8,672 nt of DNA from the NCBI GenBank assembly GCA_002392385.1, contig DGGX01000232.1, positions 1-8,672 on the forward strand, in the 5' to 3' direction. The notes beneath the pieces were generated by a model that saw nothing but the letters and a program-made list of their open reading frames with translations, made no database searches and had not been told where the DNA came from. Source of the DNA: Lachnospiraceae bacterium UBA3863 (lineage in GTDB: Bacteria > Bacillota > Clostridia > Lachnospirales > Lachnospiraceae). Position numbers and translations under genes: made by a program. Of this stretch, positions 1 through 5,210 are shown one piece after another; positions within the stretch are counted from its first letter, which is position 1; every line of letters begins with the position of its first letter.

Positions 1-437
1 AGATCAAGGGCGTGGACGACACCGACAGAGTCACGCGGGCGGAGCTTGCGGCCGGCGCGGCCCTGGTGGTGCGGGAACGCCTGATGACCCACGGCGAGCA
101 GCGGGCCATCAGCACCTATGTCGTGGATCTTAACGGCGACGGCTCCAGCGCGGACGTCGTGTCCCGTTCGGTCGCCAGAGATACTTCCTATCAGAAGTTT
201 GACGCCAAGCTGGTGGGAAGCGCCGCCTGCAACGGACACACAGAGTGCGATTCCATCATCATGGACCAGGGCCGTATTCTGGCGGTTCCCGGTCTGGAGG
301 CCAACAGTGTCGACGCCGCCCTGGTGCATGAAGCGGCTATCGGCAAGATCGCGGGTGACCAGATCATCAAGCTGATGACCCTGGGACTCAGCGAGCAGGA
401 GGCAGAGGAGCAGATCATCAACGGTTTCCTGAAATGA
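1..437 (+). CDS. SufB/SufD-family Fe-S cluster assembly protein, C-terminal part (5' end outside window)
   Basis: This is the C-terminal ~144 residues of a SufB/SufD-type scaffold protein. These proteins work with the SufC ATPase to build or hold Fe-S clusters in the cytoplasm. The gene enters from the left edge; the first full codon is at 3, so the GTG at 12 is just an internal Val. The sequence shows the beta-helix core (RAELAAGAALVV, LMTHGEQ) and the family's C-terminal signature: CDSIIMD with its Cys at 246-248, then HEAAIGKI with His at 327-329 and Glu at 330-332, ending in EEAEEQIINGFLK. The Cys, His and Glu match positions implicated in cluster assembly in E. coli SufB (Cys405, His433, Glu434). 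The Glu before that His in E. coli is Val here. The ending resembles the short (~300 residue) clostridial SufB/SufD proteins rather than full-length SufB. The TGA stop overlaps the mnmA ATG (ATGA), implying translational coupling. sufC is the expected upstream neighbour but is not visible. Confidence 0.9.
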   Translation, partial: IKGVDDTDRVTRAELAAGAALVVRERLMTHGEQRAISTYVVDLNGDGSSADVVSRSVARDTSYQKFDAKLVGSAACNGHTECDSIIMDQGRILAVPGLEANSVDAALVHEAAIGKIAGDQIIKLMTLGLSEQEAEEQIINGFLK

Positions 438-1498
438 GCAGAATTATTGTCGGAATGTCCGGCGGCGTGGACAGCGCCGTGACGGCCCACCTCCTCCGGA
501 TGGCAGGTCACGAGGTGATCGGTGTCACCCTGAAGACCTGGGTGCGCGCGGACGGCGGGGAGAGCCGCTGCTGCGAGATCGACGACGCCCGGGCCAGCGC
601 GGACAGACTGGGGATCCCTTATTATGTCCTGAACTGCGCGGAGGATTTCCGCACCAAGGTGGTCATGCCCTGGGCGCGGGAATACGCGCAGGGGAGGACG
701 CCCAATCCCTGCGTGGACTGCAACCGGGTGCTGAAATGGGACGGGCTGCTGCGGGCGGCCCGGGATCTGGGCGCCCAGTGCGTGGCCACGGGCCATTATG
801 CCCGCGTCCTGCGGGGAAACAACGGACGGTATACGGTCAGAATGGCGGACCAGACCGCCAGAGACCAGACCTATATGCTCTACCGTCTGACCCAGGACCA
901 GCTGGCCATGACCCTGATGCCCCTGGGCGGGCTCACCAAGGACGAGGTCCGCAGGATCGCTGCGGAGGCGGGGATCCCGGTAGCCGCCAAGGCAGACTCC
1001 CAGGAGATCTGTTTTGTCACCGAGGGGAACTACGCGGACTTTATAGAGAACGAGCTGGACGCGGAAGTGCCGCCGCCGGGCAATTTTGTCGATGAACAGG
1101 GCAGAGTCCTGGGCAGACACAAGGGAATCCTCCACTATACGGTGGGGCAGAGGAAGCACCTGGGCCTGGCCATGGGTGTGCCGGTATTCGTCCGGGAGAT
1201 CCGGCCGGAGACCGATGAGGTGGTGATCGCGGAGAACGAGGCCCTCTTCAGGACCAGTATCCTCTGCGATGACCTGAATTTCATGAGTATGGAAGAACCG
1301 GCTCCCGGGGCGGGGTTCTCCGCCCGGGTGAAGATCCGTTATCAGCACCGCGGGGAGGAGGCAGGCGTCACCATGCTGGAGGACGGCCGCTGCCGGGTGG
1401 ACTTCGCGTCACCTGTGCGGGCGCCGGCGCCGGGACAGTCCGCCGTCTTCTATGATCTGGAGGGCTGTGTGATCGGCGGAGGGAAGATAATACGATAA
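434..1498 (+). CDS. mnmA: tRNA-specific 2-thiouridylase MnmA (TrmU)
   Basis: MnmA activates U34 of tRNA-Glu, -Gln and -Lys with ATP and replaces the 2-oxygen with sulfur, giving the s2U34 wobble base; it is cytoplasmic. At 354 residues it is a normal length. Visible motifs are the PP-loop SGGVDS (residues 9-14), NPCVDCN (91-97) with Cys96 at the expected catalytic position, ATGHYAR (118-123 region), DQTYML (144-149), SQEICF (189-194) with Cys193 as the persulfide-forming partner, and GQRKHLGLA (238-246). A C-terminal beta-barrel domain follows from about residue 270. Both catalytic cysteines are present. The start is fixed by the ATGA overlap with the upstream suf gene; there is no strong Shine-Dalgarno, so re-initiation is likely. 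The stop overlaps the next gene by one base. Lying directly after a suf gene fits sulfur delivery from a SufS-type desulfurase, but that is inference. A second cysteine pair (Cys46-Cys47) and Cys93 are extra and could ligate metal, but this is not shown. Confidence 0.97.
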   Translation: MSRIIVGMSGGVDSAVTAHLLRMAGHEVIGVTLKTWVRADGGESRCCEIDDARASADRLGIPYYVLNCAEDFRTKVVMPWAREYAQGRTPNPCVDCNRVLKWDGLLRAARDLGAQCVATGHYARVLRGNNGRYTVRMADQTARDQTYMLYRLTQDQLAMTLMPLGGLTKDEVRRIAAEAGIPVAAKADSQEICFVTEGNYADFIENELDAEVPPPGNFVDEQGRVLGRHKGILHYTVGQRKHLGLAMGVPVFVREIRPETDEVVIAENEALFRTSILCDDLNFMSMEEPAPGAGFSARVKIRYQHRGEEAGVTMLEDGRCRVDFASPVRAPAPGQSAVFYDLEGCVIGGGKIIR

Positions 1499-2334
1499 TG
1501 ATCGAAAAACTGGTTTTCTATTATCAATATCCTTTTGTCAGGTATGCCCTGATCGTGGGTGTCCTGATCGCCCTGTGCTCGTCCCTGCTGGGCGTGCCGC
1601 TGGTGCTCAAGAGATTCTCCTACATCGGTGACGGTCTGTCCCATGTGGCCTTCGGCGGGATCGCCGTGGCCAGCGTGATGAACCTGACCAACGAGATGCT
1701 CCTGGTGCTGCCGGTGACGGTCCTCAGCGCCGTCCTCTTGCTGCGGACGGGGCAGGGAGCCCGTATACGGGGGGATGCGGCCATTGCCATGATCAGTGTT
1801 GGCGCTCTGGCCCTTGGTTATCTGATCATGAACATATTCTCGGTCTCCTCCAACCTGTCCGGCGATGTCTGCAGCACCCTTTTCGGGTCCACGTCCATTC
1901 TGACCCTCACAGGCAGGGAGGTGGCCCTGTGCATCGTGCTCTCCATCCTGGTCCTGGCGGTCTTCGTGGTCTTCTATCACAGGATCTTCGCGGTCACATT
2001 TGATGAGAACTTCTCCAGGGCGTCGGGCATCAATACAGAGGCTTACAATCTGCTGATCGCGGTGGTGACGGCGGTGATCATCGTACTGGCCATGAATCTG
2101 GTGGGTTCCCTGCTGATCTCGGCCCTGGTGATCTTCCCGGCCATGTCGTCCATGCGGCTTTTCAGGAGCTTCCTGTCGGTCACCGTCTGCGCGGCGGTCT
2201 TCTCCGTGGTGTGCTCCGCGGCGGGGATCCTGATCTCGATCCTGGCGGGCACCCCGGTGGGCTCCACCATCGTGGCCGTGCAGATCGCGGGTTTTGCCGG
2301 CTGCTGCGCGGTCAGCGCCTTGAGGAGGCAGTGA
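1498..2334 (+). CDS. ABC-3 family metal (zinc/manganese-type) transporter permease, ZnuB-like
   Basis: This is an integral membrane subunit of an ABC importer for divalent metal, usually Zn2+ or Mn2+ in this family. It is 278 residues long, typical of ZnuB/MntB. The sequence is strongly hydrophobic with about eight membrane segments (roughly residues 13-35, 50-62, 66-83, 92-113, 139-160, 183-203, 205-216 and 226-250, with a last one near 257-274). Family landmarks are LKRFSYIGDGLSHVAFGG (38-54), which is the cytoplasmic coupling region, NLVGSLLISALVIFPA (200-215) and TPVGSTIV (252-259). The ATG overlaps the mnmA stop (TAATG). A GGAGGG lies at 1478-1483, somewhat far upstream, so coupling to mnmA translation is likely. 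No ATPase (ZnuC) or substrate-binding protein (ZnuA) follows, so those partners must be encoded elsewhere. Metal specificity cannot be read from the sequence; zinc is the best guess. Confidence 0.9.
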   Translation: MIEKLVFYYQYPFVRYALIVGVLIALCSSLLGVPLVLKRFSYIGDGLSHVAFGGIAVASVMNLTNEMLLVLPVTVLSAVLLLRTGQGARIRGDAAIAMISVGALALGYLIMNIFSVSSNLSGDVCSTLFGSTSILTLTGREVALCIVLSILVLAVFVVFYHRIFAVTFDENFSRASGINTEAYNLLIAVVTAVIIVLAMNLVGSLLISALVIFPAMSSMRLFRSFLSVTVCAAVFSVVCSAAGILISILAGTPVGSTIVAVQIAGFAGCCAVSALRRQ

Positions 2335-2433
2335 TCCCTGTGCGCCTGCGCCTGGATCGCGGTATATATTTAAAAGGGCAGCATCATTTTGTTACATAGA
2401 GTTTTTTAAGAAACAGAAAGGCGGTTGCGGAAC
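2335..2433 (+). promoter_or_regulatory. Intergenic leader before metY with AT-rich promoter-like patch
   Basis: This 99-base gap separates the permease stop from metY. It contains a sharply AT-rich patch (2363-2372, with TATATT at 2365-2370 as a possible -10) in an otherwise GC-rich sequence, followed by more A/T (2386-2416). No convincing -35 is found 16-18 bases upstream and no terminator hairpin is seen after the permease gene. metY could therefore have its own weak or activated promoter, or be read through from mnmA. The region is too short for a SAM riboswitch or a T-box, and none is seen. The ribosome-binding site is AAAGGCGG (2417-2424). Confidence 0.3.
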
Positions 2434-3708
2434 ATGAGACAGGAAACGAAGTGCATTCAGGCAGGCTATACCCCGGCTAACGGCGATCCCCGTATGATCC
2501 CGATCATTCAGAGCACGACCTTCAAGTACGACACCAGCGAGGATATGGGCCGGCTGTTCGATCTGGAGGCGGAAGGGTATTTCTACACCAGACTGCAGAA
2601 TCCCACCAATGACATGGTGGCTGCCAAGATCGCAGCCCTCGAAGGCGGTACGGCTGCCATGCTGACCAGCTCCGGTCAGGCGGCTTCCTTCTTCGCGGTC
2701 TTCAACCTGGCGGGAGCGGGGGATCACGTGATCTCCTCCGCGTCGATCTACGGCGGTACCTACAATCTCTTCAACGTCACCATGCGCCGTATGGGCATCG
2801 ACTTCACCTTCGTGGATCCCGACTGCAGCGACGAGGAGCTGGAGGCGGCCTTCCGCCCCAACACCAAGGCGGTCTTCGGCGAGACCATCGCCAATCCGGC
2901 CCTTACCGTCTTCGATATTGAACGTTTTGCCGCGGCCGCGCATGCCCATGGTGTGCCGCTGATCGTCGACAATACCTTCGCGACCCCTATCAACTGCCGC
3001 CCGATCGAGTGGGGCGCCGATATCGTCACCCACTCCACCACCAAGTACATGGACGGCCACGACACGGCCGTCGGCGGCTGCATCGTGGACGGCGGCAAGT
3101 TCGACTGGATGGCCCACGCGGACAAGTTCCCCGGTCTGACCACCCCCGATGAGTCCTATCACGGCATCGTCTACGCGGAGAAATTCGGCATGGGCGGCGC
3201 CTATATCACCAAGGCCACCGCGCAGCTGATGCGGGATCTGGGCAGCATCCAGGCGCCCATGAACGCCTTCTTCCTGAATCTGGGCCTGGAATCTCTGGCG
3301 GTCCGTATGCAGAGACACTGCGAGAATGCCCAGAAGGTAGCGGAATTCCTGCAGGCCAACGACAAGGTCGCATGGGTCACCTATCCCGGCCTTCCCGGCG
3401 ACCGCTATCATGAGAGAGCGAAGAAATATATGCCGAACGGCACCTGCGGCGTGATCTCCTTCGGTGTGAAGGGCGGCAGAGCCGCGGCGGAAGAGTTCAT
3501 GAAGCACCTGCAGGTCGCCATTATCGCCACGCATGTGGCGGACGCCCACACCTGCGTCCTGCACCCGGCCAATTCCACCCACAGGCAGATGAGCGACGAG
3601 GAGCTGATCGCGGCGGGCGTGGGTCCGGACCTGATCCGTCTGTCCGTCGGCATCGAGAACTGCGACGATATTATTGAAGATCTGGCACAGGCCCTGGCCT
3701 TTGTGTGA
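2434..3708 (+). CDS. metY: O-acetylhomoserine sulfhydrylase (O-acetylhomoserine aminocarboxypropyltransferase), PLP-dependent
   Basis: This cytoplasmic Cys/Met-metabolism PLP enzyme makes homocysteine from O-acetyl-L-homoserine and sulfide, the direct sulfhydrylation route to methionine. At 424 residues it matches MetY rather than the shorter (~380-400) cystathionine synthases and lyases. Landmarks are YTRLQNPT (51-58, PLP-phosphate contact to the neighbouring subunit), TSSGQAA (78-84), YGGTYNLF (106-113), DNTFATP (179-185), HSTTKYMDGH (200-209) with Lys204 as the Schiff-base lysine, the MetY-type stretch KFPGLTTPDESYHG (231-244), and HPANSTHRQM (377-386). Gly108 stands where methionine gamma-lyases have their characteristic Cys, which argues against a lyase. 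Small departures from consensus are Asp210 after GH (usually Gly or Ala) and Asn380 in the HPAS-type motif. ATG 2434 is preferred over TTG 2425 because AAAGG (2417-2421) is 12 bases from the ATG and only 3 from the TTG. The RNase gene starts 19 bases after the stop. Confidence 0.93.
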   Translation: MRQETKCIQAGYTPANGDPRMIPIIQSTTFKYDTSEDMGRLFDLEAEGYFYTRLQNPTNDMVAAKIAALEGGTAAMLTSSGQAASFFAVFNLAGAGDHVISSASIYGGTYNLFNVTMRRMGIDFTFVDPDCSDEELEAAFRPNTKAVFGETIANPALTVFDIERFAAAAHAHGVPLIVDNTFATPINCRPIEWGADIVTHSTTKYMDGHDTAVGGCIVDGGKFDWMAHADKFPGLTTPDESYHGIVYAEKFGMGGAYITKATAQLMRDLGSIQAPMNAFFLNLGLESLAVRMQRHCENAQKVAEFLQANDKVAWVTYPGLPGDRYHERAKKYMPNGTCGVISFGVKGGRAAAEEFMKHLQVAIIATHVADAHTCVLHPANSTHRQMSDEELIAAGVGPDLIRLSVGIENCDDIIEDLAQALAFV

Positions 3709-3727
3709 TCTCCGGATGGCCTGAAAT

Positions 3728-4696
3728 ATGAAAAGAGACAAGAGAGCCCCGGGACGGTCCGGTCTGATCCTGCGGCTGTCCGCCTGGATACTGGCCCTGG
3801 TCCTGCTGACAGGACTGACGGGCTGCCGCAGGCAGCAGACACCTGCCGCGGACACCGGCGCGGAAGAGGCCCCCACCCTCACGGTCGTGGAGACGCCGGA
3901 TCCGGGAGAGGGGACGCCGGAGACCGGGGAAGAGGCACCGGAGGCCGGAGAGGAGACAGTCCCGCTGGCGGCATTTGCCGAGGTGGTCCTGCCGCGGGCG
4001 GAGCAGGTCCTTTATGTAGAATACAGCCGGCAGTTTCCGGAAGAGAGATGCTATATCACCGCCGATCCGGCCCTGATCAGCCGTTTTCTGGAGGGGATCG
4101 ATGCCGCCTCTGTTTCGGAAGGCCCGCAAGAGGGGAACCAAGGACAGGGAGCGGGTCTGCGCCTTGTCTGCCGGGACGGGACAGAGCTGTACCTGCCCCT
4201 GGACAGCCGGGAACCCTGGTCGGGCAACGCTTTCCGCCTGATCGATGCCGAGTCCCTGCTGGCGGTATGCGCGGAGGCGGAGACAGAGGCTGAGACCTGG
4301 TCGGAGGAGGCGGCGGACACCCGCAACCTCCGGAACATGGACGACCCCCGGGTCCTCATGCTGGGCGGGAGCTATGACCGTAAAGACGCCGTGGCGCTCT
4401 ACCTCTATGCTTTCCGGACCCTGCCCGACAACTACCTGACTAAAAAGCAGGCCCGCAAACTGGGCTGGGACAGCGGTTCCCTGGAGAGATACGCGCCGGG
4501 CAAAAATATCGGCGGCGACTATTTCGGCAACTACGAGGAAACACTGCCGGAGGATGACTACCGGGAATGCGACATCGCAACGCTGGGAAGGAAGAGCCGC
4601 GGCCCCAAACGTATCGTCTTCACCGAGGACTGCAGCAGGATCTATTATACAGATGATCACTACGAGCATTTCGAACTCCTCTACGGGGAGGAATGA
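3728..4696 (+). CDS. Predicted surface lipoprotein with C-terminal barnase-type ribonuclease domain
   Basis: This is a guanyl-preferring ribonuclease of the barnase (RNase N1/T1) family, predicted to be exported and lipid-anchored. Layout: basic n-region and hydrophobic segment (15-31), lipobox L30-T31-G32-C33, an acidic Pro/Glu/Thr linker (34-79), an unrecognised alpha/beta-looking domain (about 80-185), a polar linker (186-215), and the nuclease (216-322). In the nuclease LPDNYLTKK, APGKNIGGD, RECDI, RGPKRI and TDDHY align with barnase. Lys239, Glu270, Glu280, Arg291, Arg295 and His311 correspond to barnase Lys27, Glu60, Glu73, Arg83, Arg87 and His102, so it should be active. Differences are a loop three residues shorter before the catalytic Glu, one extra residue before the catalytic His (Cys302-Ser303-Arg304), and Tyr269 in place of barnase Arg59. 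The start has no clear Shine-Dalgarno. The barstar gene lies 30 bases downstream. The role is open: nutrient RNA breakdown or a toxin against neighbours. Confidence 0.9.
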   Translation: MKRDKRAPGRSGLILRLSAWILALVLLTGLTGCRRQQTPAADTGAEEAPTLTVVETPDPGEGTPETGEEAPEAGEETVPLAAFAEVVLPRAEQVLYVEYSRQFPEERCYITADPALISRFLEGIDAASVSEGPQEGNQGQGAGLRLVCRDGTELYLPLDSREPWSGNAFRLIDAESLLAVCAEAETEAETWSEEAADTRNLRNMDDPRVLMLGGSYDRKDAVALYLYAFRTLPDNYLTKKQARKLGWDSGSLERYAPGKNIGGDYFGNYEETLPEDDYRECDIATLGRKSRGPKRIVFTEDCSRIYYTDDHYEHFELLYGEE

Positions 4697-4726
4697 CCGC
4701 CTGACAGCGGGGGAAGGATCTGCGGA

Positions 4727-5029
4727 ATGGAGGAGAGCAGAACTGACAGATATATCGTGGATCTGGCCGGCGTGAGAGACCGCCGTGACCTGCACGCGCG
4801 TCTTGCCGCCGCCCTGCCTCTGCCGGCCTGGTACGGCGCCAATCTGGATGCCCTCTATGACGCGCTGACAGATCCGGGCGCGGGCGATTACGGCCAGGTG
4901 CTGGTCGCGGGCTGTGATGACGCGGAGCGGGCCCTCAAGGGATACTTCCGCGCCTTCTGCAGAGTCTGCCGCGCCGCACAGGAGGAGAACCCGGGGCTTT
5001 CCGTGGTTTTCCTGCGGGGTAAGGAGTGA
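4727..5029 (+). CDS. Barstar-family ribonuclease inhibitor (immunity protein)
   Basis: This small (100-residue) cytoplasmic protein is expected to bind and block the adjacent barnase-type ribonuclease before export. The family signature is clear: LPAWYGANLDALYDALT (residues 32-48) aligns with barstar's LPEYYGENLDALWDCLT. Asp41 and Asp45 correspond to barstar Asp35 and Asp39, which insert into the nuclease active site. Trp35 and Tyr44 replace barstar Tyr29 and Trp38, so aromatic contacts are kept with swapped residues. The C-terminal LSVVFLRG strand also fits. There is no signal peptide, as expected for a cytoplasmic inhibitor. Start ATG 4727 is supported by GGGAAGGA (4711-4718), 8 bases upstream and much better than the toxin's. 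It is co-directional, 30 bases after the nuclease stop, and is closed by a strong terminator 6 bases downstream, so it is the last gene of this unit. Confidence 0.92.
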   Translation: MEESRTDRYIVDLAGVRDRRDLHARLAAALPLPAWYGANLDALYDALTDPGAGDYGQVLVAGCDDAERALKGYFRAFCRVCRAAQEENPGLSVVFLRGKE

Positions 5030-5035
5030 AGCCGG

Positions 5036-5066
5036 AAGGACTGCCGCTGAGCGGCAGTCCTTTTTT
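5036..5066 (+). terminator. Rho-independent terminator after barstar gene
   Basis: A perfect inverted repeat, GGACTGCCGC (5038-5047) with GCGGCAGTCC (5051-5060), closes on a TGA triloop and is followed at once by six T (5061-5066). AA at 5036-5037 can add two A-U pairs with the first Ts. It begins 6 bases after the barstar stop and ends the left transcription block. Confidence 0.95.
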
Positions 5067-5080
5067 GCGCAGATATTCTG

Positions 5081-5109
5081 TTGCAATTAGAGAATGATTG
5101 GGTTATCTT
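5081..5109 (+). promoter_or_regulatory. Candidate sigma-A-type promoter for the LCP gene (P1)
   Basis: TTGCAA (5081-5086) and TATCTT (5104-5109) are separated by exactly 17 bases; each hexamer matches consensus at 4 of 6. It lies in an AT-rich island just after a terminator and upstream of the LCP gene, where a promoter is required. The start site would be near 5116, giving a leader of about 95 bases. Confidence 0.5.
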
Positions 5110-5136
5110 AATTAGGATACTGTGGAAAAATATAAA
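5108..5136 (+). promoter_or_regulatory. Alternative or second promoter for the LCP gene (P2)
   Basis: TTAATT (5108-5113) and TATAAA (5131-5136) are spaced by 17 bases. The -10 is strong (5 of 6) and the -35 poor (3 of 6). It overlaps the other candidate by two bases, so the two may compete or only one may be real. The start site would be near 5143. Confidence 0.4.
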
Positions 5137-5159
5137 TTTCAGTCAGAGGACGATCATTC

Positions 5160-5197
5160 CGGCCGCCTCCGCGGCCGCGGATCCCGGTCACACGGGA
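5160..5197 (+). promoter_or_regulatory. Leader with two tandem GC-rich hairpins before the LCP start
   Basis: Hairpin 1 pairs CGGCCGC (5160-5166) with GCGGCCG (5171-5177) around CTCC. Hairpin 2 pairs TCCCG (5182-5186) with CGGGA (5193-5197) around a 6-base loop. Between promoter and ribosome-binding site (AAGAGG, 5199-5204) they would form in the mRNA leader. An overlapping perfect 12-base palindrome lies at 5169-5180. CCTC at 5166-5169, mostly in loop 1, is complementary to GAGG (5201-5204) in the ribosome-binding site. The structures are seen; a regulatory role is inference. No T-run follows, so this is not a terminator. Confidence 0.35.
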
Positions 5198-5210
5198 CAA
5201 GAGGATAAAA

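Noticed and set aside
191..1348. Long open frame on the - strand (385 codons) opposite mnmA
   Set aside because: It lies wholly against a confidently identified gene, has no recognisable family and no ribosome-binding site of note. Long antisense frames are expected opposite GC-rich coding DNA.
2335..2433. Possible SAM riboswitch or T-box before metY
   Set aside because: Only 99 bases are available and no multi-helix junction, T-box sequence or terminator/antiterminator pair can be found.
2434..3708. metY considered as methionine gamma-lyase or cystathionine gamma-synthase
   Set aside because: Gly108 replaces the lyase-type Cys in YGCT. The protein is 424 residues long and carries the KFPG...PDESYHG stretch seen in O-acetylhomoserine sulfhydrylases.
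2392..3882. Long open frame on the - strand (496 codons) opposite metY
   Set aside because: It is the antisense shadow of metY, whose protein is conserved end to end. The antisense product is low-complexity, His/Gly/Arg-rich and unlike known proteins.
3671..5086. Open frame on the - strand (471 codons) opposite the RNase and barstar genes
   Set aside because: Both + strand genes are confirmed by family motifs, and the frame's start region reads through the terminator hairpin. No domain is recognisable.
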